DNA from: Rhabdophis nuchalis
Lineage: Eukaryota > Chordata > Lepidosauria > Squamata > Natricidae
Direction: 5' to 3'
Length of the DNA: 64,000 nucleotides
NCBI GenBank assembly: GCA_039707465.1
Contig: CM077644.1
Span: forward strand, 221,272,962 to 221,336,961
Position numbers and translations under genes: made by a program. The stretch's first letter is position 1. Each line of letters opens with the position of its first letter. Shown here in pieces: positions 1-12,049 of the stretch. Under the pieces are notes generated by a model. The model ran no database searches. It was not told where the DNA came from and worked only from the letters and a program-made list of their open reading frames with translations.

Positions 1-258
1 ACCCTACACCACTTCATACAAATGGTTATCCAACATCTACTTAAAAACTTCCAGGGTTGGGGCATTCACAACTTCTGCAGGCAAGCTGTTCCACTGATTG
101 ATTGTCCTAACTGTCAGGAAATTTCTCCTCAGTTCTAAGTTGCTACTCTCCTTGATTAGTTCAGGTGCTTTGGCGAATAGTTTGATTCCCTCTTCTTTAT
201 GGCAATCCCTGAGATATTGGAACACTGCTATCATGTCTCCCCTGGTCCTTCTTTTCAT
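1..258 (-). mobile_element. CR1 LINE, 3' coding end (runs off left edge)
   Basis: The minus strand encodes the C-terminus of a CR1-type reverse transcriptase ORF2, with RGDMI, ELRRNFLTVR, WNSLP and AEVVNAPTLEVFK in order over about 73 residues. These are the usual last blocks of CR1 ORF2, which copies CR1 RNA into nicked DNA. Only this end lies in the window, and the 3' tail would be beyond base 1. It is the same family as the copies at 14904-15712 and 24026-24385. It is a 5'-truncated fossil, not a host gene. Confidence 0.85.
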
Positions 259-1283
259 TAAGAGAATCTTTTAAGAATTAAAAGATTAAGAATCTTTTCT
301 ATTAAGAATAATAGAGTTGATTCTTAAATATTTGTAGGGTTATGATTTGGTATTTACATGGGCATTTTTACAGCTGTGTATTTAGGTATTTTTTATATAA
401 TATCAAAACACATCCAACAGCCTTAATCAAGAAGATTCAGGATTCTAGAAGATTGTTGTATTTATTAAGGTACAGTATTATATGTATGTAAATACACAAA
501 CACAAAAATGTAAGACAGTAGGATAAAGAGTGCTGGTTCAATCATCCTCTACTTTAAAATCTATTCCAAACTAGCTTTTGATCACAAGCTTTATGCATTC
601 ACAATTGCTTTTCTTATGCCTTGTACAACTCTTGAGAGAAACATAAATTAATGTCCATTATACTGTGTCATTTCTTATTTTCAGAGTTCTAGAAGGAAAA
701 ATAATTAAGAAAGAAATACTGCACCCTTGAATAGGCTTGTCTTAAATTTAAACATCCTGGTCAATAGCCATAACATCTGTCAGACATTGAAGTGCCAGAT
801 AAAAGGAAAGCTTCTAGTCCACTTGAAATTTAATAGCATGTATTGATAATTCTCACCCATCTTCCACAAGACTGTACTATTCTCAAGATACCATGATAGG
901 TTGTAATTAGTTCAAAGAATGAAATTAAAGGTCACACTTTCACACACAACACATGCTATAATAGTTCATTTGTTCACAGGAGGAGATGGGTGTCTAAAAG
1001 TATCTATAAAAAAGTATCTATAAAAGGAGACAAATCTCTTATTTGTTGGATTTAAATAACATAAATATAATTCACCAATTGTTTTTAAACTATGCAAACT
1101 GCTGTTCAGACCAATTTAAAAAATATAGTTTGTTATACTGTATGTTGTCAGTTTCATATCCTGAATAGCATTTGATTGTTGATGTCAGAATTCCACTGAC
1201 CTCAGAAAATCATAATTGGTTAGCATCTTAATGACAAATGGATTAATTTCTGCCGCAGCATTGCTTCTCTATTGCTACATATT
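259..1283. other. AT-rich sequence, no feature recognised
   Basis: The sequence looks single-copy and AT-rich on both strands. I see no long open frame, splice-flanked exon or repeat family that I recognise. Confidence 0.5.
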
Positions 1284-1307
1284 GGTGTGTGTGTGTGTGT
1301 GTGTGTG
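1284..1307 (+). repeat. (GT)n microsatellite
   Basis: A perfect GT dinucleotide run of about 12 units. Confidence 0.95.
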
Positions 1308-2807
<1,500 letters not shown>

Positions 2808-2898
2808 ATAGATAGATAGAAGGGGGAAAGAGAGGGGGGAGATTATTCCTGCTGACTTAATTCAACTTATCATGGTTTTGTGCATAGATGTATCCTTG

Positions 2899-2904
<6 letters not shown>

Positions 2905-2988
<84 letters not shown>
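2905..2988 (-). repeat. (ATCT)21 array, inverted copy of the GATA array
   Basis: Twenty-one perfect ATCT units, which is GATA on the minus strand, lie about 180 bp from the GATA array at 2643-2722 and in opposite orientation. The two could pair into a stem of about 80 bp. Confidence 0.97.
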
Positions 2989-2990
<2 letters not shown>

Positions 2991-3079
2991 TTTCTTCTTG
3001 TACCACTCTATTTTTTTTAAAGGAAAAAGACTATAGACATAAGATAAATAATTTAAACATGTTGGGAAACTCTTTGTGA

Positions 3080-3340
3080 GATATAAGTGAATTCATTGTG
3101 CCCGCCGGGATATTTACCAGATGAAAAGTGCGATAACGACAGTAGTCTGGTTGTTTGGTACATAATTTAGAGTATGCTTCATGAATATTTCATGGCGTTT
3201 CATTTGTGTATGAATTGTAAAACATGGATCTCTACATTCACCAGGGGCAGCGCCAGAGTCCTCCGGCTGAAATAAGCATTTTTATTACTTAGGAATGCAG
3301 CTGAAAGAACACAAAGTGTATATTCTGTGTTAAGCATAGT
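3080..3340. other. Candidate conserved non-coding element
   Basis: This is a non-repetitive block with intact CpGs (GCCCGCCGGG, GCGATAACGAC, CAGCGCCAG), which is unusual for neutral sequence here. It also has AT-rich words such as TTCATGAATATTTCATG. There is no open frame. That suggests selection, but only a cross-species alignment could show it. Confidence 0.25.
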
Positions 3341-3799
3341 AACACCCTCCCCATCCCCATGGGCAGGTGAGTTAAAAAGGAATGCACTCAGCTTTGCTTA
3401 GTCAGCACTGTCTGTCTCAAAATAAAGAGAGATTTCTATTCCAGGTTTTCTGCTGAGCTCCTGCAGCATCTTAGCTCCATGCAGAACTAAGAAAAAAATA
3501 ACAAAGATGCCCAGGAAAAGAGTGATATCAGCTTCACTCTTCTTGGCAGCCGCCTGAAGTGCCATCTGTTGACATAGACCCAGGTCACTACTTCATGTGA
3601 GGGATTCTGAGAAGCTCCAGTCCATGTCCTGATCTAGATCTTTAACCAAGAATTCTGACAGCCAACACTTCTTTGAAGTACTTATTTTTGTCTTTCTTTT
3701 TTTGTGGGGTATAACAGTTAGATTCCCCACTTCTTGACTTTTTTTTTTTTTACTCTTTTGATAAGTAAAGTCAAATCTTCCACCCAGTATCTTCTAGGG

Positions 3800-4207
3800 C
3801 AGGGATGGCGAACCTTTTTGTAACGCGTGCCAAAATTGTGTATACATGCGCAATAGCGCCCCCCCTCCTGTGTGCCCCATACCTACAATGCAACATCCCC
3901 TGCCCATCTGCGAATGCATGCATGACCCTTGCACATGCATACACAACACCTGTGCATGCGCACACTACCCCTGGATGTTGGCAACCGAACTTCCGGTTGG
4001 CCCGTTGGGCCTGTTTTTTGCCGTCCCCAGGCTCCCCAGGCTTTCCTGAAGCCTGAGGAGGGTGAAAACAGCCTTCCAGTGTCCTCCGGAAGGCTGAAAA
4101 TCAGCTGGCCAGTGCATGCATGCGTGCTGAAGCTGACAGTTCATGTGCCGGCTGATATGGCTCCATGTGCCACCTGTGGCACATGTGCCACAGGTTCTCC
4201 ATCATGG
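3800..4207 (-). mobile_element. hAT MITE, CAGTGATGGCGAACC family
   Basis: The ends are CAGGGATGGCGAACC on the left and GGTTCTCCATCATGG on the right, matching the degenerate inverted ends of a hAT family that recurs at 13749, 31533 and 40196. The 8 bp flanks (TTCTAGGG and TCCTAGAT) match at only 5 of 8. The interior is rich in GCATGC and CpG remnants. No transposase is encoded, so mobilisation would have needed a partner enzyme. Confidence 0.75.
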
Positions 4208-4446
4208 TCCTAGATCAAGATGTTCATTTATGCTGTTTTGCACAACAGCATAAACATGATTTACATTGCTGCCTCCCCCCCCCTCACCAAGTGATTTAAA
4301 TTATATTTTGATGTTCCTTTGGTGTCATGTATAAGCTTAAGGTATTTTGGGGATAGGAAAAGGAAGTGATGCAAATATGCATCTTTTATCCCTCTGTAGC
4401 TGTTAACACTTTTCATCAAAAGAAGAAAAGGGCAGAGTCTCTCATG

Positions 4447-4510
4447 CAGTGGTGGGCTGCTCGGTTCAGGAGAACCAGTAGTTGTGATCATTGGTTGGCC
4501 CACCCACCCA
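4447..4510 (+). mobile_element. hAT MITE left-end fragment
   Basis: It opens with CAGTGGTGGGCTGCTCGG and AGAACCAGTAG, matching the ends of the hAT MITEs at 30450 and 47398. The right end is missing. Confidence 0.5.
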
Positions 4511-4823
4511 CCCATGCGCTTTCCTTTCCATTGATAAGTAGACATTCACACATATCAGCAGCTACCACTTAACAAAGTACAAGATATTTGCATTTGGGCA
4601 AACTGATACTCACTTTCACTTTAGGAGTTGACCAAAGGCATAAATGAATGAAGAAAATGTTAACAGATTAACAACTACTTTAATTTTCTGGGAAGCCTGG
4701 TCTCTATTGTCAAATTTACTATGTAACAATGTAAGAAATATATAGTATCTATAGAAGATAAAATGATGGAGGAGGTCTGTGTTTATACCTGTTTGCAAAG
4801 TCAGTCAGATGTTTAGACTGAGT

Positions 4824-5097
4824 CAGTAGTGGGATTCAAATTTTTTTTACTAGTTGTGTGGGTGTGACTTGGTGCACGTGGCAGGGGAAGGATACTGTAA
4901 AATCTCCATTCCCTCCCCACTTCAGGGGAAGGTTCCTGCAAAATCTCCATTCCCTCCTGATCAGCTGGGACTCAGGAAGCAGAGAATAGATGGGGGCGGG
5001 GCCAATCAGAGGTGGTATTTACTGGCTCTCCGAACTACTCAAAATTTCCACTACTGGTTCTCCAGAACTGGTCAGAACCTATTGAATACCACCTCTG
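4824..5097 (+). mobile_element. Complete hAT MITE with 8-bp target duplication
   Basis: The element begins CAGTAGTGGGATTCAAAT and ends TTGAATACCACCTCTG, giving imperfect inverted ends with hAT-type CAG/CTG termini. It is flanked by GACTGAGT (4816-4823) and GACTGAAT (5098-5105), a 7/8 duplication. The copy at 24506-24753 is the same family in reverse orientation. There is no coding capacity. Confidence 0.85.
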
Positions 5098-5174
5098 GAC
5101 TGAATGTAGCATTTTTGTCCACCTATCAAGTCATTTCCAAGGGCCAGGGTTAAATAGATTCTGTTGATGGATGG

Positions 5175-5270
5175 TATTAAAAGTACTTTCCAAATAAAAC
5201 TGCAGTTGACTGATGGTGATTTTTTTTAATGCCAATAGTGTTCAAGCAGTGATCCAGGTGCCACCTATTA
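5175..5270 (+). repeat. Dispersed repeat fragment, first copy
   Basis: The block from TTCCAAATAAA through TTGACTGATGGTGAT recurs in diverged form at 6490-6570, so both belong to one old dispersed family. It sits just before LINE-like coding remnants and may be part of the same element. Confidence 0.4.
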
Positions 5271-5285
5271 TACTGATACTATCCT

Positions 5286-5286
<1 letters not shown>

Positions 5287-5320
<34 letters not shown>

Positions 5321-5339
5321 TTTCTTTCTTTCTTTCTTC
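5287..5339 (+). repeat. (TTTA)n then (TTTC)n microsatellite
   Basis: TTTA units change directly into TTTC units. Confidence 0.95.
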
Positions 5340-5755
5340 CCTGGTATACTGTATGGCACTGAAAGCTGGGTAGCAAAAACAAGGACCAAAAGCTAGCTCC
5401 ATGCCATAGAAATATGAATACTCAGTTGGATGTTGGGCATCTCCCTTTTTGACCACATCACAAGTGACACCATTTGACAACATTCTAGTGTGGCACCAAT
5501 TATAGAGAAGATGAGAGAAGGCTGATTCTGCTAGTATAGACATCCCCTGAGAGCAGCACCTTCCACCATTGCCAAAACTGCCTACCAACTAGAAGTCAAT
5601 GGCCAATGACTTCATGGGCATCCAAAACAGATGGCAAGACATCCATCAACAAAGATATGAAAGCCACCAGTCTATGCCCTGGAGACACAGCTGACCATGC
5701 AAAGCGGCGTTCAATGATCCAAAAAGCAGACACTGAACTTGCAGGAATACGAGGA
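5340..5755 (+). mobile_element. Degraded LINE, C-terminal coding remnant
   Basis: Plus-strand frames contain pieces resembling the C-terminus of a non-LTR reverse transcriptase ORF: a degraded YGSE-like start near 5345, then KTDGKTSINKDMKATSLC, PGDTADHAK and RSMIQKADTELA in frame at about 5624-5745. The pattern W-x-D-x-I-x-x-D-M-K followed by a KADxxLA ending is common at LINE ORF ends. Stops and frameshifts break it upstream. I cannot assign the clade with confidence; R4/Dong-like is a guess. It runs into a (GGA)n tail. Confidence 0.45.
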
Positions 5756-5804
5756 GGAGGAGGAGGAGGAAGAGGAGGAGGAGGAGGAGGAGGAGGAGGA
5801 GGAG
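5751..5804 (+). repeat. (GGA)n microsatellite
   Basis: A near-perfect GGA array with one AGA interruption, directly after the LINE-like coding remnant. The glycine-rich and proline-rich frames here are translations of this repeat. Confidence 0.95.
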
Positions 5805-5927
5805 AATCTTCTCCTTCTTTTCCTGCAGAAATTCTACTTCTATTTTCAGATCTTTGTATTTTGTTAATTTTTTCCAGTTCTTTCTCTTCTCTTCTGCTGC
5901 CTCCAGTTGCTGCAAAGTCCATCATCC

Positions 5928-5930
<3 letters not shown>

Positions 5931-5968
<38 letters not shown>
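5931..5968 (+). repeat. (GT)n microsatellite
   Basis: A perfect TG dinucleotide run. Confidence 0.95.
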
Positions 5969-5971
<3 letters not shown>

Positions 5972-6486
5972 AACTGTTAGCTCTTGAGTGGTTGTATTAT
6001 TATGATTTGGTCACCACAAGATGAAGTCACAGCTACCAGTCTTTATCTGGTGTAAGCCTTCAAATACATATAAGTTCATATAAGTTTTTCTTTAGAACCT
6101 AGGATGTCATAATTATCAATGTACTATATGTGCAGTCCAAAAAAGTGTGGCCTTTTGTAATTGATAGATGGAAGTTTTGTCAATGCACAGATTTTCTATG
6201 TGCAATCCAAGATATTTTGGTATAGCAAACAACTGGGACCACCACAACTGGTTTATGCCATAATCGTTCAATTTCGATTTTCAGACATGATACTACAGTA
6301 TGTGATCTTCTCCAATTCTTTTTTCTTCTGTTTACTATGCTCTGATATTATGATTATTATTTTTTTGCAGTCAAAAAAATCAGTCAAATGTTTAGATTGG
6401 ATTTTGCATTTTTATCCAATTACTGAGCCCTTCCCAAGCACAAAGAATAGACAGATGTTTTTTGATAGTGCTAAAGGTATTGTCAC

Positions 6487-6600
6487 AGGATGAAAGCTGT
6501 TCCAAATAAACCTGCCTTTTGCAATTGACTGAAGGTGATCTTCTTAGTGCTGATGGTATTCCAGTTTTTTTGGATTGCACCAAGATTGTTATTGTTATAC
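6487..6600 (+). repeat. Dispersed repeat fragment, second copy
   Basis: This is a diverged copy of the block at 5175-5270. It shares TTCCAAATAAA, TTGACTGA and GGTGAT in order. No coding sequence was found. Confidence 0.4.
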
Positions 6601-6689
6601 AGTTTAGCATGCTCTAGGAAGGTAGAATGTCTCCCAGCGTGCACGAAAAATATTTGAATTTCATTAGTTCTACTGGATGGCATAAGAGA

Positions 6690-7780
6690 TAGTTAAGCTC
6701 TATCACCATGATTGTTTACTCTGGATTGAAATAGATAAATTATACAATAATGTTACCAAATTGCATGCTATCCAGAGCCACTTTTGAGAGATGGGTGGAC
6801 TTATAAATTATTTTAAAAAATAAATGAATACTGTCTGGTTTGTTGCAGACTGTCTGTTTAACAGCACCTGTTAGTTGAAAAGGTAATAACAATGCCCTGA
6901 TTTCTTGCCATCATAGACTAACATACATTTTTAGTCTATAAACATAGACTAATATACTTTTACTCTTTCAAGTACAATAGACATGTCTCTAAAAATCAAC
7001 CAGGGTCTCATTTATTCTACCACATCATTACTATGAGGTTGACACCTTTGCACATGCCGAGCCTTTGAGGAGACCAACTAATGTTAAAGGCCTGGGGTCT
7101 TGTGTCTAAATTTAACAGTATCATTTAAAAGCCTTTAAAAGCCCAACAGTCTTTTCCACCCAGAATGGTGGGAGAAGCCAATGCTGGTGGGATCACTTCT
7201 TAAGGCTGTTAATAGAGCTAGGATGTCTTTAACAACATTTTAAAAAATGTTTAAAGGGCAATCTTTTTTGACTATGCTTAGAGTGTTAACTCTCTTAGAG
7301 AGGAGACGGTGGCTTTCACTCTTTAACGGGTTTTATATGAGGTGGTGAAGAAAATATCAACACCACATAAAAGATTCATTAAAGCATTCCAAAAAATAAG
7401 ATAAGAGAGAGTGAGAGAGACAGCATGCAAAGAACTAAATCAAACCAGTTAAACAGACACCAAAAAAGGAAAAAATTGTTTGCCTCTTGTATATGTCTGT
7501 AATATGCATGGGCCAAACGAATTAGTAACTTAGTGAATCTGGGGTTCAATGGTATCTCATTCTTCTTTTCTCATTTTATTTTGACAATTGTTCAATCATA
7601 GTCTTTCACTAGTTTGAAATGTCAACAATATCCAGAGACTTTGAGATCAAAATTGTTCTATATTTTTTTAATTCTTTTGATTATATCACAAATATTCCTG
7701 GTTTTACATTATGGTGTTAATATTCCTGCGTACTGTGTGTACAATGTGTCTGTGCATGTGTGCGTGTGTGCGTGTGTGTA
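6690..7780. other. AT-rich stretch without recognised feature
   Basis: No gene or family is recognised. An imperfect GT/GC-rich dinucleotide run occupies 7736-7780. Confidence 0.4.
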
Positions 7781-7784
7781 TAAA

Positions 7785-7948
7785 AAGGTAAAGGTTTTTA
7801 CCCTCGTATATATGTGCTAATCGTTCCTGACTCTAGGGGGCGGTGCTCATCTCCGTTTCAAAGCCGAAGAGCCAGTGCTGTCCAAAGACATCTCTGTGGT
7901 CATGTGGCTGGCATGACTAAATGTCAAAAATGCACAGAACACTGTTAC
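7785..7948 (-). mobile_element. Sauria SINE, 3' part
   Basis: On the minus strand this matches the distal half of the squamate tRNA-derived Sauria SINE. Marker words are CTAGAGTCAGGAACGA, GATGAGCACCGCC and CAGCACTGGCTCTTCGG. The tRNA-like head is missing. In this family the 3' end is thought to be borrowed from Bov-B LINEs, which would mobilise it. Confidence 0.85.
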
Positions 7949-8045
7949 TGTATACATACACATATACATACATGCAGATTGTCCTTTTATTTGTTCAGTT
8001 AATTAAAAGTGTACTCTTTAATTTATGCTATATATAGGGGTATAT

Positions 8046-8448
8046 ATATATATATCGCTCCCAGGGAGAGGGTCTTCTCTGGGTGCCGTCGACCGGGCAA
8101 TGCCGGTCGGCGGCTCCCAGGGGAAGGGCCTTCTCTGTGGTGGGCCTACCCTCTGGAATGGCCTACCTCCCGATCTCCGTTCCATCACAGACCTCCGCTT
8201 GTTTCGCCGGCACTTAAAAACTTACTATTTTCACCTGGCCGGCCTAGCATGATCTACTCCACACCCATTGTTTTTATAACAAATCAAAATTTTAATTTAT
8301 GGGTTTTTAAATTTAAATTTATTTTAAGCAGGGTATTGATTTAATTGAGTTATTATTTAATAATATTTTGTATTTATGTATATTTATTTTAAATCTCTGT
8401 TCGCCACCCCGAGTCCCTTTGTGGTGAGATGGGTGCGGGTTACAAATG

Positions 8449-8450
<2 letters not shown>
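8046..8450 (+). mobile_element. L2 LINE 3' end
   Basis: This is the C-terminal L2 reverse transcriptase coding end, with LWNGLPPDLRSITDLRLF and RRHLKTYYFHLAGLA near 8150-8250. The upstream blocks are in another frame, so there is a frameshift. The 3' untranslated region follows, with the CCACCCCGAGTCCC motif, and it passes straight into an (AAT)n tail. It is heavily 5' truncated. Related copies lie at 41732, 61981 and 62721. Confidence 0.85.
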
Positions 8451-8520
<70 letters not shown>

Positions 8521-8535
8521 GTAATAGTAATAGTA
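8451..8535 (+). repeat. (AAT)n tail microsatellite of L2
   Basis: AAT units fill 8451-8520, then mixed AGT/AAT units, then a GT run to about 8570. It begins exactly at the end of the L2 3' untranslated region, so the LINE tail probably seeded it. Confidence 0.95.
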
Positions 8536-8639
8536 ATGTGTGTGTGTGTGTCTGTGTGTGTTTATGTCTTTATCTGTGTACACACATTCACAGGCACATA
8601 TGCAAACATACATACATACATACAAATACATGACAGTGA

Positions 8640-9520
8640 ATGCTTATATTAGTTACTACTACATTAGCCATTTTATTCAAGGTACCCTAAAAATAAGGTA
8701 GGGAAGCAAAGTAAGATTTTTTGGGGGGGATTTACAAGCCAGATTTACATTCTCTTCATTCTGAAATATAAAATCAGTTCCCCCAAATTTACCATTATTT
8801 CTAGTTCTGCTCTTTGCAGCAACAAAAACACATTTGCTTATCAATTATCTGCAGGTTTTCAAAAACATGACAAGGATTGTTTTTGTTTCCCCTGATCCCT
8901 TTATTTTTATAATTGGCTGAGTAAAGATAAAGAGAAGTATAAAAAATGCTATAAATACCTTATAAGTATTTCAACATATATTTTAATTGTTCTAGAAGAT
9001 TGTATTTTATTCTACCAAGTAAAATTGTGTGTTTAAATATTCTGCTTTATAAAGATTTGTTAGGTACTTCAGAAGACATATAAGTTTGGTTACTCTGTTC
9101 TTCTGATAGAAGGCAATAGCTAGCCTATTACTGTATTAAAGTTTACATCTGGAAGCCAAATTATCCAAGTATGAATTATTACAACTAAGTTAGAAATTCA
9201 GGAACAGGAATACAGCTTTTTGATTTTTTCCATTTTTCCATTTAGTTCAGACCCATGTTTCAAATAAGTAATATAATTTAATTTTACTTTTTTTTACATA
9301 TTTTTCTTATTTTACCAGCATATGTTTATAAATAGACCAACTTTATTTATGGCCACAGACCAAAACACAAGTACTACAAAAAGAAACATAACAAAATTGA
9401 TCATAGTATCATAACAATCAGTCACCAAAAGCTTAACTAAGGGAAATTGCAGTGTTCTCCTCTAATGGTTACAGCTCTTAAGAAGAATTTTGAAACCTGA
9501 AAGGTGATGTATGAGGAGCC
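8640..9520. other. AT-rich stretch, nothing recognised
   Basis: There is no open frame of interest and no recognised repeat. Confidence 0.5.
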
Positions 9521-9524
9521 ATTT

Positions 9525-9700
9525 TTTTATTATTTATTATTATTTATTTTTCGAATTTATACCCTGCCCTTCTCCATTGTTAGGACCCAGGACGGGGCAC
9601 AGGCATTATTAAAATCATACAAAAAACAATATACATTATTAAAAGCATATTAAATTAAATCCCGTGCTAAAATCCCGTGCTTTATTTTATCTCCTCTGAC
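9525..9700 (-). mobile_element. L2 LINE 3' untranslated end
   Basis: On the minus strand it carries the L2 terminal motif with inverted GCCC and GGGC words around GGTCCTAACA, preceded by an A-rich region. It compares well with 42400-42470. No coding part is left. Confidence 0.7.
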
Positions 9701-9729
9701 CTTATTAATGCCAAGTAAAATGTTCTTAT

Positions 9730-9731
<2 letters not shown>

Positions 9732-9784
<53 letters not shown>
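9732..9784 (+). repeat. (GAT)n microsatellite
   Basis: A perfect GAT trinucleotide array of about 17 units. Confidence 0.95.
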
Positions 9785-9785
<1 letters not shown>

Positions 9786-9809
9786 CTGCCTCAGTATGAC
9801 TTGGCCCTA

Positions 9810-10375
9810 ACTTATTTATTAGAAAATTTATATTGCTGCCTATTCGCAAATGGTGACTCAAGGAGGCTTACACGGGTATAAAAACATCAGATATATAAAA
9901 AAAATAAAATTAATAAAAGAAAATAATAAAATAATATAATACCCCCGCCCTCATCCCAGCGACAACACAGCACACCAGCCATTTAATGGACTCCATCCCA
10001 TTCTGGGTTCCCCAGGCCTGCTGGCAGAACCAGGTCTTCAGTGCCTTCCGGAAGAGTGTTAGACTGGGGGCCATTCTAATCTCTGGGGGAATGATGCTCT
10101 AGAGAGAGGGAGCCACCACAGAGAAGGCCCTTTTTCTGGGTCCTCTAGTGGGTTGGTAGATGTGACTAGCAAAGTGATTATCCCCAACCTGACCCTAAGC
10201 CATGGAGGGCTTTAACTAGCACCTTGAATTGCATCCGGAAGCAAGTCAGCAACCAAGGCAGCTCCCACAGGAGAGCTGATACGTGTGTACTATAAGGTCT
10301 GCACAAAAACCATGCGGGCTGCTCCATTTTGCACTAATTGGAGTTTCCGGATGCTCTTTGGATTGGCAGCGTAAT
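9810..10375 (-). mobile_element. Older L2-type LINE, 3' half
   Basis: Minus-strand translation in shifting frames gives KLQLVQNGAAR, then HVSALLWELPWL, then CFRMQFKVLVKALHGLGSG. These correspond to the L2 blocks LQLVQNAAAR, ELHWLP and FRVQFKVLVFKALHG. Stops and frameshifts show it is old. It is a different, more diverged subfamily than the copy at 41732. Confidence 0.75.
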
Positions 10376-10607
10376 AACTTACTAGCTAAATGTGAAGCTC
10401 TGAGAATGAAGTATTGCATTTTTAGACAATTCAAATCAAGGACTAAAAATACAGTTTACCTTGGTAAGGCTTTCCTAGGTGATCTTATATGTCAATTTTA
10501 GTTTGTTATGGGAATAAGAGTGACAAAGCAGTTTACAGATTAATTAAAGCTTTCTCCCCAAATTAATATGCTGGGATGTTATACACATAGATACACAATG
10601 ATAACTA

Positions 10608-10765
10608 AAATTGCATGCGCAGAAGCAAAAAACAAGATGGCGGCGCCTATGGCGCCATGGGGAGAACCAGTTCAGGGGCGTAGCAGACCTGGGTCACTGC
10701 CAGTTCCAGCAACCCAGCCCGCCAAGCTACTACCCGTTTGGCTGAACTGGTCCGAACTTTAAGAA
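10608..10765 (+). mobile_element. hAT MITE fragment
   Basis: It shares CAAAAAACAAGATGGC, GGTTCAGGGGCGT-like and GGCTGAACTGGTC words with the intact element at 30450-30665. Both terminal inverted ends are missing or degraded. Confidence 0.6.
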
Positions 10766-10859
10766 ATAGCTTTTTTTCCTCTCCCTTAAATTAATTAGAA
10801 TTATGATTTCTTGATCAGTCAGAAAATTTGTGTCAGGATTATAGCACAATACTGTGGCA

Positions 10860-11110
10860 TAACACGTGTGACATAATCTTTTTTTTTCTCTGCCTTCTTT
10901 TTCAGGCTTTTGAAAAAGTATTACTGCACAGGATCATTAGTAATTCTGTCAGACTGCATGTCACTGGCCAATCAAAGGGTGCAGGAATGGATTATCTCAG
11001 AGAAAACACCTCCAACTGCAGGATTCAGTGGTGTATTTTTTTTTTTTTTACAAGATTGTTAAAGGAAGTCTCCAGCCACTTACAAATAGAATGTTAATAG
11101 TTTATGTCAC
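10860..11110. other. Single-copy block with splice-acceptor-like motif
   Basis: A polypyrimidine tract ending TTTTTCAGG near 10905 is followed by an open frame beginning AFEKVLLHRIISNS. The sequence looks non-repetitive. No donor site or known protein similarity supports an exon, so I treat it as an unexplained and possibly conserved block. Confidence 0.15.
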
Positions 11111-11201
11111 TTTAACACTGACAGCTCAGCAGTGAAAGGGCATTAATCTCTGCTGGTAATATGCACAATTTGAAGAAAAAGAGGAGCCTCTGTTCTCTCC
11201 C

Positions 11202-11202
<1 letters not shown>

Positions 11203-11244
<42 letters not shown>
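11203..11244 (+). repeat. (AC)n microsatellite
   Basis: A perfect dinucleotide run. Confidence 0.95.
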
Positions 11245-11248
<4 letters not shown>

Positions 11249-11454
11249 TTGCTTACTTAAGCAAAAGTGAGGTATTAACTGATTGTCTGAAAATGTAGGG
11301 AATGCTTCTTGGACTAGAAAGGCAGGAAGGATGAACGAATGAACAAACAAACGAACAGTCAAAAAATATCTGGCATCTTTCCTTTCTCCCCCTTTTCCCC
11401 CCCTCTGTGGACTGAAAATGAAAGCTTATCTTTGAAGCTGTTTAAAACCCTGTG

Positions 11455-11478
11455 TTTGTGTGTGTGTGTGTGTGTGTA
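11455..11478 (+). repeat. (GT)n microsatellite
   Basis: A short perfect GT run followed by ACCCACCC and a TATA-rich stretch. Confidence 0.9.
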
Positions 11479-11479
11479 T

Positions 11480-12045
11480 GCACCCACCCACACACAGAGT
11501 ATATACAGTATATACAGTCTACACATACATATATATCCTTTTATATATGCATGCCTACTACCACCTTAGCATACAGATGAGAAGGTGATTTTAATGTCAT
11601 CGGGAGATTATGCTATTCTGGCATGCATGATGAGAGGATGAAGAGGAAAAAGGGAGGAAAGCAATTGTAGAGGCAGAACAACCTTTTCTAAGTGGCCATT
11701 GTGGTTAGGAATTTGGAAAAGGGGGCATTACAAAATTATCTACAGTTTGGGGGTCAGCTGAGGTAGAAACTGTGGTTGGTCTCTGCAAATGATCAGAGGG
11801 TTGGCTATTGCATCATCAGTGTCCAGTACATTATTTGAAGAAAGCTGATGAAGACAATGTTGTTTCTCAGGGCTTCTTGCCAGACATGGCTATAACTCTG
11901 TCTCCCAACTCAATATTCCCAAACAAATACAAGAAGTTTACATAAGTAGCTTCACTGTAGAGAAAAAAATCATTCAGATGAAGATGTTATGTGTGTGTAG
12001 CAACAGACAGACACTAGTGGAAAATACTGTATGTGCATCGCAAGG
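11480..12045. other. No recognised feature
   Basis: Single-copy-looking sequence with no open frame or family that I recognise. Confidence 0.4.
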
Positions 12046-12049
12046 TTCA

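Noticed and set aside
5596..5980. Proline-, glycine- or leucine-rich frames of about 90-124 codons
   Set aside because: They owe their length to the (GGA)n and (GT)n arrays.
8046..8252. Host gene call for the L2-derived frames at 8009-8344 (and similar ones at 41758 and 62185)
   Set aside because: The shared LWNxLPPxLR and LKTYxF blocks, and the truncated LINE context, show retroelement origin.
10828..11097. Possible exon after a TTTTTCAG acceptor-like site (AFEKVLLHRIISNS)
   Set aside because: No donor site, no recognisable protein family, and the frame ends in a poly-T tract. Acceptor-like strings are frequent in AT-rich DNA.
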